Source: Sphaerolaimus hirsutus (lineage: Eukaryota > Nematoda > Chromadorea > Monhysterida > Sphaerolaimidae). From it: a DNA stretch of 64,000 nucleotides. The stretch is taken from positions 23,277,147 to 23,341,146 of the forward strand of contig OZ038457.1 of assembly GCA_964036195.1 (NCBI GenBank), written 5' to 3'. Both the position numbers and the translations under genes were made by a program. Of the stretch, positions 54,841 through 64,000 are shown in pieces. Under the pieces are notes generated by a model, which searched no databases, was not told the DNA's origin, and saw only the letters and a list, made by a program, of their open reading frames with translations. Positions within the stretch are counted from its first letter, which is position 1. Every line of letters starts with the position of its first letter.

Positions 54841-55075
54841 GTCCACACACACACTAGTTGACATCGCAAATTCGCGTCAACTCAGTGTCAATTGAATAAT
54901 ACAAGAAGTTGGTAAAAAGCATCACACGTAACAGGAACAATGAAAATGAAGTGTCATGATGTAAAATTAACTATGTTCTATCAGATAGATAAGTTGAAAT
55001 CACAGTATCACTTAAATTCAGTTGACATTTAGTTGACACGAATTCAGTTGACATCCAGTGTGTGGGGGCCCATTG
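54841..55075. mobile_element. CACACACTAGTTGAC palindromic element upstream of NitFhit
   Basis: Ends CCACACACACTAGTTGACAT and ATCCAGTGTGTGGGGGCCC, with internal GTCAACTNAATGTCAAC motifs. It begins within 2 bp of the NitFhit start codon region, so it may contain or displace the promoter. Confidence 0.65.
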
Positions 55076-56666
55076 TGCCGCGGCTGCGCACGCGGGTCTG
55101 TTTGACGATATCGAGGGCACCATGCCGATGCAAATACCGGGTTGAGCGAAACCACACGCTGGGATTGTAAATGTGATTATGAATACCACAAGGGTCAAAA
55201 TCAACGTTCATTTTTTGATAGGACTATTAATTTAAAACATTAAATGATGAAAAGACAAAGACAACAATGAATAGACAGTGCGGGGTTCAAGTATTATACC
55301 AAAGCTTCAACGCTCATTGCTTCAAGATACCTTTATATTTTAATGTAATAAAATTTGAGCCAGAAATATTTTAACGGCAGCTTGTACTCTCGCACCGTAG
55401 AATCAACAAACCAACGACAATAAAAAAGCGCCAAAAATGGCACTGTTTTCAATAAAGCAGCATCGATAATTCCACAAGTTTGGCTTGCAACTGCAAACTC
55501 AATGTACACAGCGCACATTTCCGCTTCGAAAACGGTGCAATGTCCAGTCTCGAACCCTGTAAAGTGTCGTTATCTGTCAGACAAAACTCACAATGCCTGG
55601 TAAAGTCTCAAATAAAATTTAGAAAGTTCTTACACTTGACAGGGCTTTAGTATTTTTGTGTGGAATCGGACACTTTACAGTGTTTGGAGACATGCATTGA
55701 TCAGGTGAAATTTTGGCTTTACCCAGAAAATCCAGATCTGTGGAAAATCGAAAACACTAATTATATTGGAAAACACCACGACAGCAAAATATTGGTATAA
55801 TAGGAGTCAATATTATATTCAAGAGGAAAACGAAAATTGATAGCTGTAAGATTCAATGCAAATATAATACCTTCTTTTTCATCAAAATGTTGACCTACCA
55901 AACCACCAACTTTCAAAAAATCTATGCAACCATAGCGAAAACACACTAAAATATGAATTGTTCGAAATTTCCGAACTAACAACGGAATAAAAAAAGTCAA
56001 AATACTGCTCGATAAGTAGTGTCAGTGCAGCGATAATTCGACAAAACTTAATTTTTTATTTAAACTATTTTAATTTCAACTGCAACTCTACCGATCCACC
56101 GACATGACACTATTCAAAGACACTGACTATTGCGACTACCAAAAATCACCGAGTGCATGGATGCCATGTCCCGGCGTCGCGGCAACACAGACTAGGCAAC
56201 GTTTCGCAAACAAAGAAAAATACCACTTAAATTCAAAAACAGTTTTTAAAACTAGTTTTTGATTTTGTTCCTGTGCTCCTGTTGTTTTTTTTGTGCTTTT
56301 TCAGACATCGAAAAATCACAAAACATTTTATTCGAATTTTCGATTTACAGCGTTTTGTATTTATTTAGAATTTCCGCTTGCCATCGTTAGGGGCCAGAAT
56401 GACCTAAACCCCGTGCTCATGTAAACCCGGTGCTCATGTAGCGCTAACCGGTAGTCAGGGACGTAGCCACGATTTTTGAGCTGGGGGGGGCGACACTACT
56501 GAAACGTATGTACATAACAATAAGAGAGTGTGACGTGCGGTAATGCATGTACCGGGCATACCGTACATCATGCAGCACTTAATGGGCCTACATGAGCACC
56601 GGGATTACATGAACACAGGCCCACAGAATCATCCCTTGGTTCAACGGCACAGAATCATCCCTTGGT
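55076..56666. other. Gene-free spacer between NitFhit and FAM210
   Basis: AT-rich, no supported exon. It holds an A-like element with AACCCTGTAAAG arm at about 55,545-55,695 and a single family D end near 56,458. Confidence 0.4.
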
Positions 56667-59600
56667 TCAACGGCGGGATCCCTTGCCCACAGTTTTGTCG
56701 ACGCGCTTGCGCACCCGCTCGTAGGCGTCCTTGACGCGGGGGTTCTTGTCCAACACGTTCCGCCGCTGCGCCCGCAGATCCGCCGCCTTATCTTCTAGGT
56801 AGTCCTGCGATGTGTTGATTATTTTCAACCATTCATTTTAAACTGAGAAGTAGAAATTTGAGAGAGAAGTAAAATCATAAGTAAAAATGAAAGTGAAAAT
56901 ATAAACCAAGTAACATGACAGTAAAAAGAAGGCACTTTTAAAGTTTTTACTTATCTTTTAAAACGTCATGTGGTAAGTGTAAAAGACCACGTAGTGTCAA
57001 ATGGGGCCAGGCCTCCTACGCACAAATGCCTGGTACGCACAAACGCCCGGTACGCACAAAATTGTGCCCGCCACGCACATCTGCCCGGTACTTACATGCT
57101 CAGATGGTCACTAATGTTATTGCACAGCTTTTTTCACTTCACTGATATCTGAAAATCACTTGAAAAAGTGTCAAGTAAAAAAAACGGTCAAAAATAGCCA
57201 TTATCCACCATTTTTTCACTTGACACTTTTTCAAGTGATGTTCAAATATATGTGAAGTGACAAAAAGTGAACTAATGTCATTGCACAACTTTTTTTCACT
57301 TCACTCACAAGTGTGAAGTGAAAAACACGGTCAAAATGTAATGTAATGTTTTGTCGTATCGGGCAGATGTGCGTGGCGGGCACAATTTTGTGCGTACCGG
57401 GCGTTTGTGCGTACCAGGCATTTGTGCGTACAAGTGCACCGCCGTCAAATGTCATGTAAAAAGACCACGTGAAGTATCCAAATCTTATGTTTTGTACAGC
57501 ACGTCCAAAGGTAAAATTTGGATACAAAAACCTGAGATTTGGATACGAATCAATAATATTTGTATACATATGACACTTTACAGGGTATTTTACATGACAT
57601 TTGACAATTCAAAAGGTATTTTACATGACATTTGACAATTTAAAGGGTATTTTACACGACATTTGACACTTCAAATAGTCTTTTACACGACATTTGGCAG
57701 ATCACAGGGTCTTTTACATAACACACGACACTTTACGGGGTCTTTTACATGGCACCTTTAATTTTACAGGGTCTTTTACATGACAAACGATACTTTAGGG
57801 TATTTTACATGACACACGATACTTTACAGGGTCTTTTACATGACATCTGACATTTGACAGCGTCTTTTACATAACACTCGACATTTTACAGTGTTTTTTA
57901 CATGACATCTGACATTTTACAGGGTCTTTTACGTGACACATGCCATTTTACAGGGTCCGCGACTGGCACCTGCCCACTCACCTTGACATCCGTCCTGACC
58001 TGCTGCGCGGTGGGCACCCAGCCGCCCCTGCTGAGCACCTTGATGCTGAGATGGGTGGCGCCGATGGTCACGGCGTACCTGGCGGGCGTGAAACACTTGT
58101 ACAGGGCGTAGGCCACGGCGATGTTGCCCGCCGCAGGCGCCTTCTTTAACAGCTCGATGCCGTACTCGGGCATGATGGGGATGGACGACAGCAGCGAGAT
58201 CACGTCCACGCCGCTGGGCGAGATTAATAGTGTAGGTTTTTTGGGAGGGGATAAAGTCAGGGCACATATTTACACTAATCAAAATCTGAAGCATTCACGG
58301 GTGCTTACCAACTTTCACTGTGCCTCGACCCCCCAGTTAATTACGCGTTGGATGACTCTTATGAGATTCAAACGTTGGATTGAAAGCGCTGAAATTAACC
58401 AAATAATAATCCAGTCTCTTCTTTAATAAAATATATGGGATAAAAACTAATTTTCAAACAAAAGCTTTCATTTTTGATGGTGTAGATAAAAATATTTGAG
58501 TGAAACTCATATTTACAGCATCATATTTGATGGCACCAAAAACTGTAGGGCACCAGGTGGCAGTCCCGCACCCTGTAAATTGTAAAATGTCATGTAAAAG
58601 TCATACAAATTTGTCAAATAAAAAATGTCAATTTTTCAGTAAATTTTTTTTCTTTTTACTTTTCACTGACATCTTACATGACATTTTGCACATAACTTTA
58701 CACCTTACAGGGTGCGGGTACAGCCACTGGTAGATCCCTCAAACGCCCCAGCGAACGCACCTGGCTGCCACGAACCAAAAGGCGGTGATCCAGCAACAGG
58801 AGGTGGCCACGTGCACGGGTATCACGATGTACCAATACTTTTTCCACAGGTACTTGAAGCGGGGCCACAGCTGCCGCGGCTCTTCCTCGTAGACGGGCTG
58901 GGAAAGTCATTGGAAGCATGCACATTGACTATCAAACAGTATAGTCGGCGGATCTGATACTCTGCACTCGAACAGATTTATGTCTCATTTTGGAACCGTG
59001 CCAATGATAATTAAAGCATGCGACGCTTGTAGAAAGATGAGAAAATGCATCGTTGGGAATACACTGATATGTGTAATGTTATTATAACAGGAATCATTTT
59101 TCAACTTTTTATCAAAATCTAATACGTTATATATAGTTGGCACCGTTCCAGCGTGAACCACGCGTGCAAGGTGTAAAGTCACTGGAGTATAATAGGTTGA
59201 CCAAATTAGGGATCACCGGAAATAGGCCAGCTTTTTGCGGGAGAACTCTCAGTGCATGTAAACTCTCAGTGCAATTTTTCAGCCTTTTTCAACGTTCATA
59301 CTTTTTGACTATATCGTGCTGACTGCACGCCTTACGTGTGCCGTATCCAGGTGATACATAAGCCGGGCTCCGTTACAATCCGCCCCCCCCCGCTCAAAAA
59401 TCCTGGCTACGCCACTGCAAACCAGCCACAGTGTCCAGATCTCAGTCACCCCCGATCAAATGTAAAACGCACCCTTGCCCGCGGGGGCCATTTGGGCCGG
59501 TCGGTCTGTTTCGAGCGGTCATCCAAACAGCAGCCGCTCGTAGCCAGGCTTCTGCTCAAAGTTGCCGCGCCCGTGTCCAGCGCGGCGGCCGGCTGCGGCG

Positions 59601-60254
59601 CCGCCGCCCATTCAGGCGCGCTGCGAAGATTCTTTGGTGATTTTGTGTGAAGTGTGAGCGATTGTGAGGTGAGGGTGAAGTACAGAGCCAAGGGTAAAGT
59701 GCCATTTTATTTAGTTAATCAATTGAATGAGGTCAAAAATTTTATGTATTCGATTCGGATATTTTCTTACGAAAGATTCGATCTTTCGATTCCTTACGAA
59801 ACACGAAAAAAGTGGCTTTTCTTATATTGCACTTTCACTATCTTTAGACACAAGCGGTACCCAAACTAGGCTTCAAATATGACCGACTACTCTGGATTAC
59901 GATTGGGGAAATTTATCGGGATTTGAAAATTTTTGGGATCGGGATTGACATTTTGAATTTTCGGGATCAGAGTCTCGGTATCTGAACCTCTCAATAAACT
60001 AGATTCTGGGTTCCGCCCAACCCCTCACACAAAACCACGCCTTTTCCCAAAATACCAGCCACCAACCAAATCCCAGCGACCAACAAAGGTCCAAATCCCA
60101 AATCCCAATTCCCAAACCTGGCGCGTCTGCCGAGCGGAATAGCTGGCACGCCGCCAGACAACATGCAGCGGCGGCCGGTCAGCGCAGCCGAGCAGCAGGG
60201 CAGCGCGCCGCCCACGCGCAGCACCGTGCCGCCCAGCCTCCCGATGGAGCACAT
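56667..60254 (-). CDS. FAM210: FAM210 (DUF1279) mitochondrial protein, 5 exons
   Basis: Mitochondrial membrane protein; FAM210A/B act in mitochondrial protein synthesis and metabolism in vertebrates (family knowledge). Exons: 60254-60118, 59620-59473, 58897-58761, 58213-57982, 56804-56667, in phase, 263 residues. The N-terminus (MCSIGRLGGTVLRVGGALPC with later RRCM and LGRRA) is a good presequence. DUF1279 is read from KYLWKKYWYIVIPVHVATSC through IELLKKAPAAGNIAVAYALY to FTPARYAVTIGATHLSIKVL. The tail is a charged helix (DYLEDKAADLRAQRRN) as in FAM210A. Which paralogue it is cannot be decided. A family A element sits 9 bp inside intron 4 and has grown a tandem array. Confidence 0.9.
57010..57436. 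mobile_element. Long palindrome (family Q) in FAM210 intron 4
   Basis: The left side (CTACGCACAAATGCCTGGTA, then CGCCCGGTACGCACAAAATT) is mirrored on the right ending ACCAGGCATTTGTGCGTA. The centre repeats the TTTTTCACTTGACACTTTTTC palindrome of 15261-15451. Confidence 0.7.
57571..57957 (-). repeat. About 12 tandem copies of a 31-bp family A unit
   Basis: Successive units of the form GACAYNYGACANTTTACAGG plus GTCTTTTACAT, each about 31 bp and diverged from one another. The array ends in an intact family A terminus (GGGTCCGCGACTGGCAC at 57953-57969, then CTG). Confidence 0.8.
58555..58733. mobile_element. Family A variant (GCACCC subtype) in FAM210 intron 3
   Basis: CAGGTGGCAGTCCCGCACCC at the left and AGGGTGCGGGTACAGCCAC at the right; AT-rich middle. 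Confidence 0.65.
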
Positions 60255-60346
60255 CGACACTCGAGGCACGGCGTAAAGCTGCTTCGGGAGGAAAGGCACG
60301 TGCGAACGGGACACTGACTCAATGTGAAGCGGCTTGATATTTCGGG

Positions 60347-60476
60347 GACACTCCCTGACCCAGTGAAATGCCATGTAAAGTGTCAATTGACAAGTTCAGA
60401 GAAATTTTGACATTTGACAGGGCATTTTATATAATTTTTGACATGGAACAGCATTTTACAAGTCTGGGAGTGGCAC
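60347..60476. mobile_element. Short family A element upstream of FAM210
   Basis: GGGGACACTCCCTGACCCAG to AAGTCTGGGAGTGGCAC; about 130 bp. Confidence 0.65.
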
Positions 60477-60785
60477 CTTGCCATTCAAAAGATATTTGGG
60501 AAACGCAATACCCAACCACCGTCCACCACTTACATTTAATGTTGCTCGTACATACATAAACAATCAGAAATACATACATAGTTCATTAACATACACATAG
60601 ATAATTAATAAGATTTAATCACCTTAGATCAAAAAAAGGTTAATTTACAAGGGTGCTTTTCTGAGTAAATAGTGAACCCGATCAAAAAATACATGCACAT
60701 CAACGCAGAATAAAACAAAAACAAGAAGCGAGTCAACAATAATCGATCACAGACAATAAAATCAATACCAACACCTATCCACCAA

Positions 60786-62170
60786 TCACGACTGCAGCTG
60801 CGCCTTCCAGCTGAGCGCGGCGTAGAGCAGGGCGGCGGACACGAGCAGCGCGGCCGTCTCCATGGACAGCCAGGGGCCGGTGGACGCGCCGCCGTGATGC
60901 ACAACCGTGGACACCAAAGGCGCCACCGCAGAGACGTCGCCGCTGTTGCGTTGAGCCTGTAAGGGGGGGGGGGTTGTTGGGACGTTTGGGGGTAGTGGAG
61001 TGTTTTGGATCGATTGTGGAAAGACATGTGTGGTCATCAGGGGGCGGTCCCAAACCCTGTAAATTGTCAAATGTCTGCAAAGTATGAAACGTCATCTAAA
61101 GTGTCAACAAAAAATTTACTGGTCGCTTGACATCTTTCAGGGCATTTTACATGACTTTTGACAGTTGACATTTGTTGGTGGTGTTCGTGAGTGAGTCGCC
61201 AGGGTTTCCTGTAGGATTGCCAAGTTCCCTGCAGGGAAGTCGCAAAGGGATGAAGATATGCATGGTCGCATAAGCAGCAAATAAAAAAGGAGAAAAACAA
61301 ATAGAAAATAGTAGAAAAAACTTAAAAACTGTTATAAAAGCGGGATTTTGGTAAAAATAACACACACACAAACACACATAAACTTTCATATAGTGGTAGT
61401 TGAATATCACCCAATTATGAAAGTTAACCCGCTCATACAGTACCAAACAAGTCTACCCACCTTGCGCAGCTGCGCATAGCCATCCTCGTCGAACACGCGC
61501 ACGGTGTACTGGCCCTTGGCAATCTGCGTGTGGGCGCCGGCGCGCGTCACGCTGTACACGCCCGCCGTGGGCAACAGCGCCACCGGCGTCACCTCGCCCA
61601 TCAGCTCAGCGTAGAGAGCCAGATCCTGTAAGAATGACATAACTTTTCAGGTCACTTTCCGTCACTGACATGCTTGGGATTTTTCCAAGGAAAGGTTAGA
61701 TTATTCCCAGAAAAAGTTTCAAATTCAGACTCATGTGGTGAATAGTTAAACTGCACTTTTCGTTTCATTTTGCAGACTCCTGCAACGCGAACAACTTGGC
61801 AATCAGCCAGTCAAAGGGTCAGTGGGCGAAGGTTCATTTACCAAGCGCACAGAAACAAAACAGGTCACAACGAAAGTGGTTCATGCATGCAAATCAACCG
61901 ACAGTGGCACCGTTGGCGCAGTCGAGCTTGAACTGGACGATCAGCGTGCTGGACTGCATGAAGAACGCGTCGGTGGTCACCCAGTGCGACCACTGCGCCG
62001 TCGGCCGATCACATTGTGTACCTGCAAACATTTGGCACTGTTCCAACTGCTAAAAACAGAGTATGGTAATGAAAAGTGAGCTTTTAAGTATGCTGTATGA
62101 TAATACCCAAGTTGCACTCACCTAAGCAAACAGCGACACCGAATAAAAGAAGCACCAGTGACCGATACAT
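60786..62170 (-). CDS. SSR4: SSR4, translocon-associated protein delta (TRAP-delta), 4 exons
   Basis: Subunit of the TRAP complex beside the Sec61 translocon. Exons: 62170-62122, 62021-61903, 61625-61461, 60956-60786, giving 167 residues, close to the family length of about 170. It begins with a signal peptide (MYRSLVLLLFGVAVCLG). The lumenal domain has LIVQFKLDCANGATDLALYA, with the same spacing as the vertebrate Cys-to-ALYA segment, then GQYTVRVFDEDGYAQLRKAQ. The end is one membrane helix and a short tail (YAALSWKAQLQS). The exon 2 donor was set at ACT|GTCGGT because it restores family spacing and phase. It is divergent from the gene starting near 62.6 kb, so 62171-62628 may hold a shared promoter. 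Confidence 0.93.
61038..61180. mobile_element. Truncated family A element in SSR4 intron 3
   Basis: GGGGGCGGTCCCAAACCCTG at the left, inner units ATTTTACATGACTTTTGACA at the right, no terminal motif on that side. Confidence 0.55.
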
Positions 62171-62628
62171 GCTTGCAGTAGGAAATATCCACAGTCGGAG
62201 TCACGAAATATTTATTTCTTTTACAAATAAATTGGAGATATGCCAAAATTTTCAATGCCGTCGGAATAGGTCATTTCTCACTTATGTTGGTCACTATTTT
62301 TAGCACACAATTTTTGCTACAAAATTATGTATGTCAAGGAGACTAGGTTTGAGTGTAATGGCCTCCATAGGTTTCAGACAGGAGGGATTGTTTAAAAGGA
62401 ATTGATTTCAAGCGTATTTTTCAGCTACGAATTGGATAAACGATGCGGCAGCCGCGAATTGAAAGTGTTTTGATTTGCAATTATAAGTGCTCGAGAACTT
62501 ATGTTTGTGGTAAAATTGCCACCGGATGTCATAACTTTGTGGACAAATTCGATACTATCTAAGCTGAAAATCTAGTCCGGCAACGGACAGATGAAAAAAA
62601 CTGCCTGATTGGGTTGATTTACTTTCAG

Positions 62629-62934
62629 TATCCGCGACCACCTTTGTTTCCCCAACAAGTTGAATCTGCGTGCAAATGCGAAATCAGCGAGAAAAAAGAA
62701 AAGTTACTGCAGTTGTTTGGCACTGAGCCAAGTGGTCCACCGTACAACATTAGAATGTCGCTGTACGAGGGCATCGACCCTCCCGAAAAGGGCGCAGGTA
62801 CGTATGCTGCATGATTTATTTCCTGGCTCCATTTTATGCGTTCGGTGCTCGCAGGCGGTTCGTGGTCGTCGCAGGGACTCAAGTTGCTGCAGTCGCAGAT
62901 AGCTTTGAAGAAGGCCCAAGCAACCCAAGCTATG
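62629..62934 (+). CDS. Unrecognised gene, two internal exons, continues past the window
   Basis: Exons 62629-62797 and 62855-62934 have good splice sites (ACTTTCAG, GCGCAG|GTACGT, GCTCGCAG, GCTATG|GTAAGT) and agree in phase. They encode YPRPPLFPQQVESACKCEIS, then a Lys/Glu-rich stretch, SGPPYNIRMSLYEG, and an amphipathic helix GLKLLQSQIALKKAQATQAM. A short first exon such as ATGTTTGTG|GTAAAA near 62.5 kb would fit phase 0 but is unproven. No family was recognised. A family A element begins 17 bp after the last donor and the rest of the gene lies beyond the window. Confidence 0.5.
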
Positions 62935-62951
62935 GTAAGTGAACTGCTCGG

Positions 62952-63215
62952 GGCACTTCCAGACCCTGTAAAATGTCATGCAAAGTGTCTGAACTCATGT
63001 ATAATGGTAAATATTATGCAAGTGTTAGAAGTGAAGGTGAAATGTGAAATGTCATGAAAAGTGTCAAACGTTATGTAAAAATCTCTGTAAAATCACAAAT
63101 GCCGTACAAAATGTAAAATGTTATGTGAAATGCCGCACAAAATGTAAAATGTTATGTGAAATGCCGTGTAACATGTAAAAAGTCATGTGAAATGCCGTGT
63201 AAAATGTAAAAAGAG
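62952..63215 (-). mobile_element. One-ended family A element with 31-bp tandem units
   Basis: Starts GGGGCACTTCCAGACCC, then about four to five units of AAATGCCGTGTAAAATGTAA type with period near 31 bp; no opposite end. Confidence 0.65.
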
Positions 63216-63217
63216 TT

Positions 63218-63372
63218 AGGGTTGGGGAACCGAACCGAACCGAACCGAGAACCGAGCATTATTTTGGAACCGAGAACCGAGAACCGGAACCGAGCTTGAG
63301 AACCGAACCGGAACCGAGAACCGGCACTTATACCCGGAACCGAAGTAAATACCCAAAAGAACCGAAATTTTC
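63218..63372. repeat. AACCG/ACCGAG low-complexity repeat
   Basis: Starts GGTTGGGGAACCGAACCGAA and continues with GAGAACCGGAACCGA variants. Confidence 0.7.
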
Positions 63373-63513
63373 TAGGAATCAAAGTTTTTAAACAACGTTT
63401 CTTCAACACCTACATCTGAGCCTTTAAACAGCAGCTGAACATATTAGTGCTTATTCAGTAATGCAAAATTCATCTGTTTGCAAAATGATTGCGCGGGAGC
63501 GTGTAATTTCACA

Positions 63514-63708
63514 TATACTCCAGCGGCATTACACCTTACAATGAAATCTACCATATCCCACTTGAATAAAAGAACAAACATAAAAAAATTTCATCATATT
63601 TATCAAATTGCTTTGATAAATATGATGAAATTTTTTATGTATTTATGTTCGTTTATTCAGATGGGATATGGTAGATTTCATTGTAAGGTGTAATGTCGCT
63701 GCAGTATA
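63514..63708. mobile_element. Family B TIR element, copy 2
   Basis: Ends TATACTCCAGCGGCATTACA and GTCGCTGCAGTATA; arms of about 70 bp and an inner palindrome TTTATCAAATTGCTTTGATAAA. Confidence 0.8.
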
Positions 63709-63773
63709 CACATTATCACTGGTAGTAGTTTTCATTGGTTTTGTGGCAGTTTTAATCGTAGTTGGCAAAAGTT

Positions 63774-64000
63774 ATTTATGTTTGTACTCAAAATAATACG
63801 CGTACTCACTCGCGTACTACATAAATACATTTACGTTTCCTCCAGAAAAAAATACCAGTACTCATTTACTCGTGTACTTTTTGAAAGTACGCGAGTACAG
63901 AAAACGTATGTTTGCTTTGACACTTTTTTTAATACCAGTATTTTTTAACAACTAGGGTTGGAAAAAAACGTGTTTTTTTTAACTTTATGTTTAAAAAAAA
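63774..64000. mobile_element. Family J-like element at the window edge
   Basis: ACGCGTACTCACTCGCGTAC motifs and a right end TTTTTAACAACTAGGGTTGG, like the J elements at 12127 and 40907. It may be cut by the window end. Confidence 0.45.

Noticed and set aside
57571..57957. CRISPR-like array
   Set aside because: Regular period of about 31 bp but no spacers: units are contiguous diverged copies of the transposon module in a eukaryotic intron.
59446..59691. FAM210 starting within this open frame
   Set aside because: There is no in-frame ATG; exon 1 at 60254-60118 provides a presequence and matches phase at the acceptor TTCGCAG before 59620.
61743..61800. Extra SSR4 micro-exon between exons 2 and 3
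   Set aside because: Possible splice sites exist, but including it breaks the conserved spacing between the lumenal Cys and ALYA; the ACT|GTCGGT donor restores it without the exon.

Overview
This is a gene-dense stretch of an animal nuclear genome, most likely a nematode or close ecdysozoan relative. The strongest clue is a cuticle-type collagen at 36.4-39.3 kb, with a membrane-anchored N-terminus, interrupted Gly-X-Y blocks and a closing CPCP motif. A fused nitrilase-FHIT (NitFhit) gene, known from nematodes and insects, fits this. Coding exons are short and GC-rich. Introns and spacers are AT-rich and packed with short terminal-inverted-repeat (TIR) elements. All gene models come from reading frames, splice dinucleotides and phase agreement between exons, with no transcript evidence.

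Layout. 1.0-11.7 kb (+): Cys-loop ligand-gated ion channel, 19 exons, 792 residues. 13.3-19.4 kb (-): leucine-rich-repeat protein, 10 exons. 21.4-29.9 kb (-): UDP-glucuronosyltransferase-like enzyme with a C-terminal membrane anchor; an orphan UGT-like exon lies at 31.0 kb. 32.1-36.6 kb: a duplicated region carrying two copies of the first collagen exon. 36.4-39.3 kb (+): cuticle collagen. 39.3-43.6 kb: mostly repeats. 43.6-48.9 kb (+): PIGW, the inositol acyltransferase of GPI-anchor synthesis. 50.1-54.8 kb (-): NitFhit. 56.7-60.3 kb (-): FAM210 (DUF1279) mitochondrial protein. 60.8-62.2 kb (-): SSR4 (TRAP-delta). 62.6 kb to the edge (+): start of an unrecognised gene. The genes do not form a pathway. 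Several (collagen, PIGW, SSR4, UGT) act in or pass through the ER.

The main discovery candidate is an intron-generating transposon (an introner), called family A here. It is a roughly 160-200 bp near-palindromic element. One end reads GTGCC, the other (in the same orientation) ends TGCCCC, and it makes a 3-bp target duplication, usually CAG or CTG. Inserted into an exonic CAG in the right orientation it reads CAG|GTGCC...TGCCCC-CAG|, an exact GT-AG intron. At least four introns (5446-5640, 6240-6415, 10931-11559 in the channel gene; 54583-54764 in NitFhit) consist of one element plus one target copy, and removing them restores an uninterrupted frame. Three more copies interrupt PIGW with CTG or CGA duplications, where clean splicing is harder or impossible. 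The window thus seems to show successful, improvised and possibly damaging insertions side by side. Other elements (hAT-like families with 8-bp duplications, a TACCGTATTT-ended family, foldbacks) fill the remaining introns, often ending within 30 bp of an exon.
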